Below, piece after piece: positions 32,605 through 44,344 of a stretch of DNA of 64,000 nt; the stretch's first letter is position 1, and each line of letters opens with the position of its first letter. The translations under genes and the position numbers were made by a program. The notes beneath the pieces are model-generated. The model was not told where the DNA came from. It saw only the letters and a list, made by a program, of their open reading frames with translations, and searched no databases. The DNA is from Cherax quadricarinatus (Eukaryota; Arthropoda; Malacostraca; Decapoda; Parastacidae). The DNA lies in contig NC_091312.1 in NCBI RefSeq assembly GCF_038502225.1, positions 31,661,782 through 31,725,781 on the forward strand, in the 5' to 3' direction.

Positions 32605-35600
32605 CTACAAATTCCATAAATCGTGCAGCCGAAAATTCTTATAATTCTCTGTAAATTCAGTGTCATATCTCCTACCATATATTTCCCTGTTGTGGCACTT
32701 AGTTCTGTAAAATGTCGTCGCCAGCCCCTTTATCCTTTCACCTGCACCAACATCTCTCATTGCCCATGATGTGAACACGAAATCGGTCACCAGATGTGCC
32801 ACTGTGATTTTAACCTGCATTCCCACCCCTTCAATATTTAAACTCAATACACGTAATACCTGCAACCCACCCCCACCCATAAATCCCTAACCCCACCTAT
32901 GCATTCACAAAAATATACAACATGAAAAATGGATTCCAGTTCACCACACGCTCGACCTTCCCTGAGCTTGCGATTAAATAAGACGATCCCAGATGGTAAA
33001 ATTCCCTGTGAAAACCGATACATCACCTCTTGGACACCCAGACTGATGTGCAACTTTCGTAGATGTTCCCATATGTCGTGCCAAGCATACATCGGGTATG
33101 CTTCTTCCACAGCTGCCACTTCCATCCCTCTCCCCACTCTCTCGATTACTTGCAACTTTATTCGAGCTGGATCCCTCACCACCATCAGTACTCTCAACAT
33201 TGCCTCCCCTACTCTTAAATCCTTCCCCTCTCACCAATGTTTTATGTCCATGTGCACTGTCTCGATCCCCCCCCCCTCCCTTTTCTCCACCTTCCCGCAG
33301 AAAACTCCATTTCACATAAATACTCATAATCCTTCGTTCCAGAGGTATGAGCCCCAGCCATCCCCGGCCAATCGGCAAAGTAGTTATCCCTCTGCTTAAC
33401 CACTCACAACCAGATCCCCAAATAAACCGATAAACCCTACCCAACAATTTTGTGACCTCTCTGCACATTAACAGATACATAACCACGACGTGCCATAATT
33501 TACTATACAATAATACATTTGTCATGATTACTCTTTGGTGCAGCATGAGATGTGTTGGCCTCAATCCTCCTAGTCTTTTTAACACACTATCCACAACCCT
33601 TACTGAGTTCACCTCATGTGCCACCTTCGGATCACAAACATACACAACCCCACATATCTTAAGTTGGTCTACCATGCTCCATCTACCCCTTATGCCCCCA
33701 CACCTTTGGTCCCAATTTCCCACTGCCATGAACTTAGTCTTCGTGGCGTTAATTCTCATCCCTGTCGCCTCTCCAAAAACTTTCACAACTCTTTCCACCT
33801 GCTGTAAGTCTATCCCACCCCTTACCAAGACTGTTGTATCATCTACATAACCTACAATGCCAGGCCAACCGTCACTCTGATAACCCCCCAGACCCCCCAA
33901 AAAACTAGCCCTCACCACCTTATAAAGAGGATCCTGAAAACACGCGAACAATAATTGTGAAAGGGGACAACCTTGCCTTAATTTCCGACCCATTTGAACT
34001 GGCACACCTAACCGACCATTGACCTGCACTCGCAAAGTAGCCCCTTTGTATAAAGTCTGTGCCCAAGAGATGATTTCATTCCCAAAACCCTGCCAGCGTA
34101 TGAACTGCCACAACGCTCCCCTTTCTACACTATCATATGCAGTAGCCCAATTCAAAGCTAAAACTCCCCCCCCACCCAACACCTGTCGCCTTTCTATAAA
34201 ACCTCGAATCATCTCGTGCCCTTCGATCATGGACCTGCCTGGTATTCCGTATTGTCCTCTGTCTATGACTTTGTTCATCACCTTTTTCAGTCTGTTCCCC
34301 AGTACCCTTGCAAATAATTTGTAATCACTGCACATGAGCGAAATGGCCCTATAATCTAGAACTGTTGATTGGTTGCTTTTTGGCACCAATACCACCACTG
34401 CCATCCATTGCAAATCCCCCATAACTCTGTCATTCTTTAAGATGTTAAACAACCTTACCAAAAATGCCTTCATAACACCCCAATTCGTAACATAGAAGTC
34501 AACGCCAGGTGCTTTACCTAAGCTTACCCCAGCCAAAGTTTGCCATATCTCACACTCCGTAATAGGTCCTTCCAATGCCTCTCTATCCTGCATACTGAGC
34601 CCACACTGCATATTGTCACCTATTTCCCATAGTGCTATTTCACTTATCCCAACACTTGACATGTAGGTCTTAAACCATGCATCTATATACCCACTCATAC
34701 CCTCCGTCATCATCAACACTTGACCTTCGTGATAGCCTTTCATCCCTGTGTGCACTGTTAATCCCATCATCTCCATGGCTGCTCTCTGCTGCCTCTGTTC
34801 CCTCAACACACAAGCCGAAGGCCGATCCTCCCAGAGAACCTCCTCCAAACCTCCCACAACCCGTGCCCCATCAAAATGATCATTATGCAAGCCCCTTATA
34901 CGCTCCTTTAAATCCTCAATTTCCTCAACAGGGTATCGTGCACCATCTCCCACATAACAATCATGTAACTGTCCTTCAGAATACCCCTGGAGCCCATACA
35001 AAAGACAATTACGTTCCTGCCCACACCAAACATAATAATCCCAGATATGTGTCTTAGCTACCGTATCCCACCACCGGACCAAGTCACCATCCTCCGGTGC
35101 CCCTGCCCATAAACCCTCCCACAAAGTCGTGAAGGATTGGCTACTCCCCTCCCCTTTCAATTTCCAGTAACTTCGACTCTGACTAGGTAATCCCTCCCAA
35201 CCTAAGTCCATGAGAACACCTCTATGATCGGAAAACACCACATCTACGGTATGCACGGTCTTAACCGCAATAGTATGTGGCACATACACTCTATCAAGTC
35301 GCACTGTGTACCCGCGACGTACAAAGGTGTGCTCAACCTCATCCCCCACCACATCCATTAATCCCACCCAAGCCAATAAATCCCCTAAAACCCCAGAAAA
35401 GTGTCCGCTTCCCCGGGGTTCAACATCCTTACGCTGGATCACGCAGTTCCAAAATCTCCTCCTATGACCACCACTTCAGGGAGAGACCGCAAATAATATA
35501 CTAATACCTCCTTCACAAAGGTAGTTTTTACGTGCCCATCATTCTCTGTTGGTCCATACACGCACACAAAGGTAGCCTTCTCTCTGCCCCATAGACCTTC

Positions 35601-35866
35601 CATCCTAATTACCCTTCCCTCTCCACCCTTGCAATGACTCACAACAAATGGGCTAGTCTCCCTGATCATGATGGCTACGCCACCTTTCAACCACTTAGCA
35701 TACTCCACATACACATTATACCCTTCTATCCACAACTCACTACCTAATTTATAATTGTGTTCTTGTATGAACACAGCCTCAACATTAAGACGCACCAATA
35801 AATCTCGAAACCATACACACTTTTGCACAGTCTGAAACTATTAATGTTTATTGTCAGGCACTTAAA
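32605..35866 (-). pseudogene. Tx1-type LINE ORF2 (endonuclease-RT), copy 4, broken
   Basis: The longest single block, 32974-35442 (822 codons), covers endonuclease C-terminus (TVDVVFSDHRGVLMDL), linker (EDRPSACVLREQ) and RT: LGKAPGVDFYVTNWG, VLDYRAISLMCSDYKL, VLALNWATAYDSVERG, KLRQGCPLSQLLFAC, GYVDDTTVLV. The endonuclease N-terminus (VFIQEHNYKLG, VVVIGGDF) is at 35439-35828 in another frame. The zf-RVT-like part (IFHVVYFC) and YRTKCHNREIYGRR follow in two further frames at 32844-33200 and 32605-32880. IDG is missing in the GKAPG-VD motif, a small in-frame loss. Four to five indels make it dead, but it is the least decayed ORF2 of the group. Confidence 0.87.
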
Positions 35867-35879
35867 ATGAACAATGAGG

Positions 35880-37114
35880 GTTTCCCTCTGGATACTGATA
35901 TTTTTTCACCTGATCTTTTGTTTCCTCCTTTTTCACCCCCTCTCCCTTTGGAAACACTTTTGACCAACCCCTGAGCTTTATAGCCACAGGGCCCTCTCTG
36001 TGTCACATCTGCCCATGTTTTTTTTCTCTGTTCACTGGGCTGGTGTCAGCACGTCCTCCGAGTCCGAATGCGCTGCAGAATGCTTCCACGTCACACTTTC
36101 CACCTGCATGTCGTCATCTACCGTGCAGTCCTGGTGGATTTCCACCTCCACTGTATGTGTCAGCAAGGTGTCGGGGAAGCCCACGTCCAGTCACTCTTTA
36201 TGTCCAATGTCCGCCTTTGCAGCAGGTCCCAGGTCGAGGGGAGGGTCCGTCGCAGGACACAGACTCTTCTCCGTAAATAATTTATCTAGCACAGAGGCAA
36301 TGGATTCCTCGGCAATGTCATCTTGCACATCTTGCTGAGCCATGTCCACTACAGGTTCTGCCTCCAAGGAAGGCAACACCCCCAGGAGTGTGGCACACAC
36401 GGTCTCCATCTCCGTAGACCACTCAAGCTCTTCACTCCAAGACAATCCTGATGGAAGTGCCGGCACACCAGGCACATCTTGCCCCGCACCATCCTCCCCT
36501 TCATCTGTGCATTGTTGACCAGCCCTAGCACCTCATCGTCGTTCACACTGTACCACCAGATGGTTGTATGTGCCACACAACCTACAGGTTCGTCTTTGCC
36601 CGGCATATGGCACCTATACCTGAGTCCTGAAGTCATGCAAGATCACGTAAGAAGGGATTGGGTGACATAAGGTCATCTTTACAGAAAACGTTCCCTCTGG
36701 CATCCCTGCATACAGGCCCTCAGACCACCTCCCTTCTGTAGCCATGTGTATGGTGCCATATGTACCCAATGCTGCTCGAATGTCAGACACTTTGGCCTCG
36801 AAGGGCACGTTTCTGACCTTTACCCATGTGTAGTAGTGGGAGACATTGTGTAGCTGCATTGACACTGCATGGTTAACCACTACGTTAACCTCCTGGAACT
36901 CGTCTACCACCGCCTCATAAACATGAGCCAAGCAAAACTTCACAAAGATCCTCTTCACGACGTTCATAGCCACACCACACAAGTCCTCATTGGCGATACC
37001 ATAGGTATCATGGATTATTGCAGGCAATAGTAGCGCCATCGATGGCCCAAGCATGGCCCCACGGGTCAACTCGATACACATAGTATTGGCGCAGCATCTA
37101 TCCGCCAGTGCCAT
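35880..37114 (-). pseudogene. Tx1-type LINE ORF1 protein, copy 4, broken
   Basis: ATG at 37114 (MALADRCCANTMC). RRM-like segment: TWVKVRNVPFEAKVSDIRA. The frame is open to 36614 (166 codons). The zinc-knuckle region is then read in shifted phases (36349-36636, with Cys and His residues still recognisable). The acidic C-terminal half follows in further frames down to about 36000. The start lies about 85 nt from the element's 5' end, as in copy 2. Several indels inactivate it. Confidence 0.8.
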
Positions 37115-37221
37115 GTTGAGAAAATGAAACTGCCACCAGTCAACTACAGAGGGCAGCAGTAGTGCACGTTCTCTCTACTCAAAAGCTGAGAGACGAATGG
37201 TTGCGAGAATTAATGGTGTAA

Positions 37222-37775
37222 TGGTTGAATAGGATTGGTCTCAGCCAGACGGGGGGGAGGGATGAGTGTATTCCTGGCATAAATTTTAGATAGAAAACTC
37301 TCTTGATGGGGCAAAGCTATAAATGTAGGTGCGTTTTATCATGGGTGGTCATGGGAAAGCGAGGGAGCTTACCAAATTGGTTCGGTATTTTTATATTATA
37401 TATGTTACCGGGCATGTATGGCACTGTTATAAATCCTGTGGACATACTGTTCAATCATATGTCATGTGATATTATGTTTTGACCTTTGTACATACTATAT
37501 ATGTAAAAAGTGAGTCTGTGAATATATCAGGAGTAATGTTACCATGGCTGATGACATTCTTAACTATAAGCAGGGTTTTGTGTTAGTCATAATAATAAGT
37601 TCAGCCATGTGTTAATTTTCTTAATGTCAAATTGTAATGTAAGCATAATAGTATGCATATTACACTATTGGAAAGATGTTTTTTTGTCACCAAGATACTA
37701 TGTCCTAGGGTTAAATTATGATGGTTATTTGTCTCTGTGTTCAATGAACAATGGTATGACGTTGTCCAATATGAT
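37222..37775 (+). other. 3' UTR of Tx1 copy 3, first part
   Basis: Non-coding. 37370-37760 aligns with 60185-60575 (for example TCGGTATTTTTATA, GGGCATGTATG, GAACAATGGTATGA) at what looks like about 80% identity. The 3' UTR therefore holds an old tandem duplication, between whose copies LINE family E later inserted. The boundary with family E near 37775 is an estimate. Confidence 0.6.
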
Positions 37776-38436
37776 GATCTAAATTTGCTTGTGGCAGTGT
37801 GGCAGCGTGCCTCATTGTGCTCCGTGTTTTCTCGTGTTTTCACGGTCGCTGTTACGTGCTAGAACTGTAATTTGTGCCATCAATCTTATACGATACATCC
37901 CTCTAGTGCTTGGAACCAATCTTGGGGAGAAAATAGTATATACCGAGTAAAAAAAAGGAGGATTAGTGTGCACTACCTAGCAGAGTTTACTGCCAGAGAG
38001 GAATCATAGGCCTAGTGTGCCGTGTGCAAAATAATAATAATAGAACTTTTTTTAGTCAGAGGAAAGAAAGTCTTCCTGATAATATTGTGTATACATAGTG
38101 TTGTAGTGTATACTACAGTGGCACCCTAGTATATAGATAATAAATGCTAAAGTGTCATTTAAAACAGGTGTAATTCAAACTGAAGTGATAGGCCTAAAGA
38201 GGCAGGTGCCAGAAGTCGCCAGAAACTTACCACACAGGTCAACTGTTTTAATAATCTTCCTGGCCTGCTAGTGTACCTTGCATATAATCTAGTGATACCA
38301 GTGAATAGGAGAATACAGTGTTGTAGTAGCAACTAACCAGTAATATAATGGTACTGAGTGGAGTGGAGTGACTTTCATTAGTTTTTTTCTCTTTCTTGAG
38401 ATACCAGACGTATACAGTGAAATTCATATAGGACAC
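37776..38436 (+). other. 5' UTR of LINE family E (plus copy), first part
   Basis: Non-coding. 38264-38436 is the reverse complement of 49320-49485, the 5' end of the antisense E copy, with scattered differences. The upstream 0.5 kb has no match inside the window and is assigned to family E by position only. The 5' UTR resumes at 41516 after the family C insertion. Confidence 0.6.
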
Positions 38437-41119
38437 AATAGATATCTACCCTCTACCAGGATACACAGCAATTCACAACTGCAGACCAAACCAAGTTGGG
38501 GGTGGTATTGCAATCTATTACTCTAACCAATTATCTTGTATTAGCACCACTTGCTTTAGTGATGAATATGGGGAATACATTTTTGCTAATTTTACTGTAA
38601 AAAACCTTAAGACACCTATAACAATTGGTGCCATTTACCGGATACCTCACACAAACATCCCAAATTTCAGTGAGAAATTAAAGTCACTAATAACAAACAG
38701 ACAAATGAATAAGCACCACCTTCTCTTAGCTGGAGACTTCAACATCAATCTTGGCTTACTAGATGATCAGCCTGTAACTGATTTCATCAACAATATGAAC
38801 AACACACTTCTCATACCAACAATAACTAAACCAACCAGGCTGACTGAGACAAGTGCAACCATAATAGACCACATATGGACCAATATACTAGCCCCCCTTA
38901 AATCAGGGATAATCACAGATAGCACTACAGACCACTACCCTACCTTCCTCCTGACAATCATTAGTAAACCACCACTTGAATACAACAAAGTCTCATTTAG
39001 ACTCCATGACGAGGCCTGAATAAGGAAGTTCACAGCTGACCTAGAGACTGTTGACTGGCCTACAGAATTCTCCAAGGCCAATGGTATTGATGACTGCACA
39101 GACATTTTTCTTAACAAATTACTTAGACTATACAACAAACATTGTCCTATAAAAATGAAACAGATCACAAACAAACGGCTTGGTTGCCCATGGCTAACCA
39201 GCACCATTCTGAAATCCATTGACAAGAAACACCAATACGAAAAGCAATATAGACAGGGCTTAATACACAAAGATATTCTTAAACACTATTCATCAGTTCT
39301 CACCAAAGTAATAAAGAAAGCGAAACAACTATACTACTCCAGTAGATTCACAGACACTAGAGGAGATATAAAAAAGACCTGGAAAACACTCTCTCAGATT
39401 CTAGGGACCCACAAACTGAAAAAAAACCAAGAATATTGTCCTAACTAAACCTAATGAAACACCACTACATCCCACTGACACAGCTAACAAGATAAATAAC
39501 TTCTTCTCAACCATAGGATCTAATCTCACCAATAAAATCCCACATACCAATGCCCATGCCGGGGACTACCTAGATGGGAATTTCCCAAACTCCTTCTATC
39601 TTGCACCAACTGAGCCCTCGGAAGTCACCGAGATTATAAAGTCACTTAAAAATAACTCAGGGAATCTGTACAAGCGAGCGGCCCATGTCCTTTCGCATGC
39701 TATTTCATTACTTTTTAACAAGCCACTAGAAACTAGCACCTTCCCAAAACTACTCAAGATGGCAAGGGTTACACCAATACATAAAGGTGGTGACCCTACA
39801 GACTTAAACAACTATAGGCCAATATCAAACTTACCATTGCTATCCAAAATCTTTGAGAAACTCCTGCACAGGAGACTATATTCATTTATAATGGCACAAA
39901 ACATACTCAACCCCTGCCAATTTGGATTCAGGAAAAATAAAAGCACTAATGATGCAATCATAAAAATGCGAGATCTGCTTTACACAGCATTGGAAAATAA
40001 GGAATATCTACTAGGAATTTTTATTGACCTAAGAAAAGCTTTTGACACAGTAGACCAAGACATCCTACTCCACAAACTTGGCCATTACAGTATAAGAGGC
40101 CATGCGCTCGCTTATTTCAAATCTTACCTTACTAATAGGTATCAGTATGTCACCATTAAAGAAACAGCATCAACAACACAGCCACTTGATACTGGAGTTC
40201 CACAGGGAAGTGTCCTTGGTCCCCTGCTCTTCCTCATATACATCAATGATCTTCCATACATATCCCAACACCTGAAACCCATTCTCTTTGCTGACGACAC
40301 GACTTATGTCATCTCTCACCCTAATCTTGCCACCCTCAACACCATTGTTAACAAGGAGCTGATCAAAATATCGACTTGGATGACAGCCAATAAACTTACG
40401 CTTAACACTGACAAAACCTACTATATTATGTTTGGTAGCAGAGCAGGAGATGCACAAATTAACATTAAGATCGACAATACTCTAATTACCAGACATAATG
40501 AGGGCAAATTCCTAGGCCTATACCTTGACAACAACCTGAATTTCAGCACCCATATCCAACACATAACCAAAAAAGTATCCAAAACAGTTGGGATCTTCTC
40601 CAAGATACGATACTATGTGCCACAAAATACCCTTCTCACACTATACCACTCACTTATTTATCCATACCTCACCTATGCTATTTGTGCTTGGGGATCAACT
40701 GCAGCAACACACCTAAAGCCAATAATAACCCAACAAAAAGCTGCAGTAAGAATAATCACTAAATCCCATCCCTGGCAACACACCCCCCAATCTTCATAGA
40801 TCTAAACTTACTTCCTGTTCAGTACATCCACACTTACTACTGTGCAATCTACATCTACAGGACCTTAAACTCTAATATCAACCTTGACCTAAAACGCTTT
40901 CTTGATAGTTGTGACAGAACCCACAGGCATAACACCAGACACAAACATCTCTACGACATTCCCCGTGTCCGACTAAACCTTTACAAAAATTCAATGTATG
41001 TCAAAGGCCCTAAAATCTGGAACACCCTACCTGAGAACTCTAGAACTGCAGACACATTCATCACCTTCAAAACTACCATTAGAAAACATCTTATCTCCCT
41101 GATACACCCCGTCAACTAA
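38437..41119 (+). pseudogene. Endonuclease-RT of LINE family C, lightly damaged
   Basis: Endonuclease: VGGGIAIYY, TIGAIYRIPHTN, HLLLAGDFNIN, IIDHIWTN. The N-terminal ET-x-W region is missing. RT block 39759-40799 (346 codons): VTPIHKGGDPTDLNNYRPIS, CQFGFRKNKSTNDAI, FIDLRKAFDTVDQDIL, GVPQGSVLGPLLFLIYINDL, FADDTTYVI. After a frame change near 40790 the C-terminus reads GPKIWNTLPENSRTADT to a stop at 41117-41119. Further breaks are a TGA at 39017-39019 and a shift near 39440. Motifs resemble the CR1/L2 group; the exact clade is not assigned. Few lesions suggest a fairly young copy. Confidence 0.87.
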
Positions 41120-41515
41120 CTACACGAATACCACCTGGTGGTTCACACTTACACTCACTCACCCATTTGACCATAAACAGAAATATTAATCTCAATCTTA
41201 AAATAATGAATCCTGTGATACTCCAATACTGAAACTATGTACTGTGCCAAAACAAAAGCATTCACATTGCTAAACTCACAAACTAGTATTTAGTCACTTA
41301 GCCATAATACCAACTTACCTCATAATTTGTAATATTTTAAAATAAAGAATTAAACTAAGTCTGCCTGAAATGCCTAGCCATGCTAGGCGTTCTAGTGGTA
41401 CACTCTGTAATCATTATTTAACTACATGTAAACCACACAATAACCAAATTCTGTAAATTCAACATTGTAATCCTTATAGAGAATAAACTTTGAATTTGAA
41501 TTTGAATTTGAATAT
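38437..41515 (+). mobile_element. LINE family C (CR1/L2 group), 5'-truncated
   Basis: Starts inside the endonuclease domain and runs to a 3' UTR with AATAAA (41482-41487) and a tail of TTTGAA repeats (41490-41515). It lies between two parts of the family E 5' UTR (TTCATAT before, ATAACCTG after) that are contiguous in the antisense E copy. Any TSD is no longer than 2-4 bp. The same family supplies the 31704-32523 fragment. Confidence 0.85.
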
Positions 41516-42144
41516 AACCTGTAGTTACCAGCACTCGCAATATACACAACGAGAAGCAAATATTACTGCAAAAAAGTGTCTATTCCACCATTCAACTATA
41601 GTGATAATATAGCATTTGTTGTGGTGGAAACAGAAAAAAACCTAGAAAAGCTAGATACAGTGATCTATAAACAAGGGCTGAGGCCTCGACCGTTTGTCAT
41701 TGTAAGAGCTGCCAGCAATCACCGGTTGTTCAACACGCAAGTTATACTTTTGTATCAATCAAATCACATAATACTCGGTTAAATAATTTCCAGTAGTTCC
41801 TTCATGTGATAGCCCAAATCACCGACCAGATATGTTTTAAATAAGTGACCTACTGATCAGATCTGACTGGTTCCAAACCCTTGGCCGGTCCGAACCCTTG
41901 ACCGGTTTCAAACGGATTCGTTGGACAATAAAGCAGACTGTAAACAGATGGGGTTTTAGGCACCCTTATCAAACACAAACAATAAATACAAAACAGGAAC
42001 GTACACCGGTAAGCTGTCCTAATATACAAGTACAGTTAGAAATAGAAATACAAATAGCTAGATCTTCACTTTAAGGAGGTTATTAGTAGAATATTCAAGA
42101 GGTTACTAATAGAATTACAGTAAATCAACCATTCAAATCACATT
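41516..42144 (+). other. 5' UTR of LINE family E (plus copy), second part
   Basis: Non-coding leader before the PHD-containing ORF1; the inverse of 48672-49319. It includes a short tandem motif (CGAACCCTTGACCGGT, two units near 41885-41915; three units of the GTCAAGGGTTCGGAC type in the antisense copy at 48905-48960). Confidence 0.75.
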
Positions 42145-43172
42145 ATGAAGCTCTGTGTAGTCTGCAGTCAATCAAACAAACGGGCTTCCACATGGATAAA
42201 TTGCCATTTTTGTGAAAATTGGTGTCATGCCCCTTGTGCAGATATCCAAGAACTATATACAAGCAGTATTAAATCAGGGAAGTGTTTTTGGGTATGCCCA
42301 AATGAGATAAATTTGTGGACTAAAATCACATTGGTATTAAAAGAGGATAATTTCAAAGCAGCCTTCATAGAAAACCTGGAAGATTCTATAACAGATGGGA
42401 TCGCCCTTGGTGCTGACCATGTAGTCAGAAACTGTAAGGCTGGAGGTGCTGCCCCGGTAGTCAGTAAATGTGGGGCTGATAATGCTGTAATGGTGAAGCT
42501 GGAGGTGCTGTCCTAGGAGACAGTAATGGTGAAGCTGGAGGTGCTGTCCTGGGAGACAGTAATGGTGAGGATGGAGGTGCTGTCCAGGTAGTCAGTAAAT
42601 GTACGCAGGAGGGAATGCATATAAATGACCTCGAGGGAGATAGGAGCTGTAGTGAGGAAACAAGTGTAGTCAAAAACAAGATAAAACCAATATTACAAAC
42701 TAGTAATACCACAGGAGATAGCAAACAAGGGGACTCCACTAGCATTAGTGAGGATACATTACCAAAAACAACTGGTGAGAGCCCCATTGTTAGTGCTAGT
42801 GAGGATAGGAAAGAGACAGGTAAACATGCACCAACAGGGAATACAGTCACAGAAACCCAAGGCAAACAGAAACCAAGCCTGTGCACATACTATGCACTTG
42901 GTATCTGTAGGCATAGGAAAACTGGAAAAACAGATGGGACGTGCAAATTTGACCACCCTAAAAAATGCCATGCCCATATGACAACAGGAAAATGCAAATT
43001 CCCTTCCTGTAAGCTTTTTCACCCTGAAATGTGTACCTCTTCAGTACAGGAAAGACTGTGCTATAACTTAAATTGCCAGGCACACCATCTAATGGGGACA
43101 AAAAGATACAAAACATCCAGACCATGGGAAAACCTGGGTAGCCACAGCCACTCAAGAGGGAGAGGTTTTTAG
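42145..43172 (+). pseudogene. LINE family E ORF1 (PHD finger plus CCCH zinc fingers), plus copy
   Basis: ATG at 42145. Residues 4-51 form a PHD-type finger (CVVC, CHFC, WCHAPC, CFWVC giving a C4HC3-like pattern), known in ORF1 proteins of several CR1-type LINEs. After residue about 100 comes a 36-bp minisatellite coding GEAGGAVLGDSN-like repeats, broken here by an indel and a stop at 42514-42516. The frame at 42615-43172 resumes with an acidic linker and three CCCH-type fingers: C-x7-C-x12-C-x3-H, C-x8-C-x4-C-x3-H and C-x8-C-x4-C-x3-H (42885-43100). RNA binding is inferred from the CCCH fingers. The stop is just after SHSRGRGF. Confidence 0.8.
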
Positions 43173-43289
43173 TGCCAGGAAGGAAAAAAAAACTGGCAGG
43201 AAATGGTAGAAATCGTACACCAAATCCAGTCATTCTTGGAGTGGAACCACAGTCAATGGCCTCCACTCCAAACCAACAGATACAGATAC

Positions 43290-44342
43290 TAATGCCCAAA
43301 AAAAGGTGTCCCCCCAGTACCACCAATACCACCAGCCCGATGGCATTCTTCTTTGCAAATATACAGGGTCTAAAGCCAGCAACGAACAACAAAATACCTT
43401 TCATCCATGGACTGCTTGCAGAGGCAAATGCAATGTTCGCGGCTTTAATAGAGACCCACATAAAGGATCACTTGGACAACAAAATATGGATCCCAGGTTA
43501 CAACCTATACAGATGTGACAGAGTGAACAGGCAAAGGAGGGGGGGGGGGTTAGCCTGTATATCACAGAGTCACTTGTTTGCACAGAACTGCTTAATGCCT
43601 CAAATGATGTAGTGGAAGTTTTAGCAGTAAAGATCGAGATCCAAAACCTAGTCATTGTGGTAGTCTACAAGCCTCCAGATGCAATGTCCCAGCAATTCCA
43701 GGAACAGCTGTTAAAAATTGACCACTGTCTAGAAAATCTCCCAGCTCCTGCCCCCAACATCTTGCAGTGATAACACCAGGAGGCATCTCTGATGAAAACT
43801 CACACACACACGAGCTATTAAATCTCTGCACAAAATTCAACTTAAACCAGCAAATAATAGAGCCTACTAGACTGGAGAATACACTACACCTCATCTTCAC
43901 TAACAATGATGATCTGATACAAAATGTCACCATATCCAAAACAGTATACTCAAATCACAACATAATCGAGGTTCAGACATGTATGCGTGGAGCCCCAGAC
44001 CGACATAATGAGATTAGTCATGAGGGAGCCTTCACCAAATTCAATTTCAATAACAAGAACATAAAGTAAGACCAAGTAAACCAAATCCTAACCGATATAA
44101 GCTGGGAAGATAGTCTAAGCAACACAGACCCCAACTTATGCCTTGAACAGATTAACTCGGTGGCACTCGATGTATGCACAAGGCTTATTCCTTTAAGAAA
44201 AAGGAAGCATGGATGTAAAATAGAAAGAGACAGGCGCTCCCTTTACAGGCGACGAAAAAGAATAACAGAGTGGCTAAAAGAGGCCAATATATCTGAAATG
44301 CGTAGGGAGTCACTGGTCAGAGAAATAGCAAACATCGAACTT
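43290..44342 (+). pseudogene. LINE family E ORF2 endonuclease part, plus copy
   Basis: APE endonuclease: FFANIQGLKPATNNK, FAALIETHIKDHL, VVVYKPPDA, then a deletion that removes the GDFN box present in the antisense copy (NILLLGDFN), then LIFTNNDDL and SNHNIIEV (for the SDH motif). The linker RSLYRRRKRITEWLKEANIS runs to REIANIEL at 44342, where the antisense E copy begins. Frames change at about 43610 and 43765. The next codons (ESYRSQESREEL) are at 49490. Confidence 0.82.
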
Positions 44343-44344
44343 AC

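Larger units (their letters stand above)
30571..37198 (-). mobile_element. Tx1/L1-type LINE, copy 4, antisense inside copy 3
   Basis: The 5' end ATTCGTCTCTCA is at 37198 and the 3' end AAATAAAATAT plus A8 is at 30572-30579. An exact 11-bp TSD, GGTTGCGAGAA, flanks it (30560-30570 and 37199-37209), both copies belonging to the ORF2 end of copy 3. Order: ORF1 (35880-37114), ORF2 (32605-35866), 3' UTR (30580-32604). A LINE family C 3' end (31704-32523) sits in the 3' UTR. Without that passenger it is about 5.8 kb, the same as copies 1 and 2. Confidence 0.9.

Noticed and set aside
42145..43172. A host PHD/CCCH zinc-finger gene
   Set aside because: A second inverted copy of the same ORF exists at 47550-48671, and both are followed by LINE endonuclease-RT, so it is LINE ORF1.
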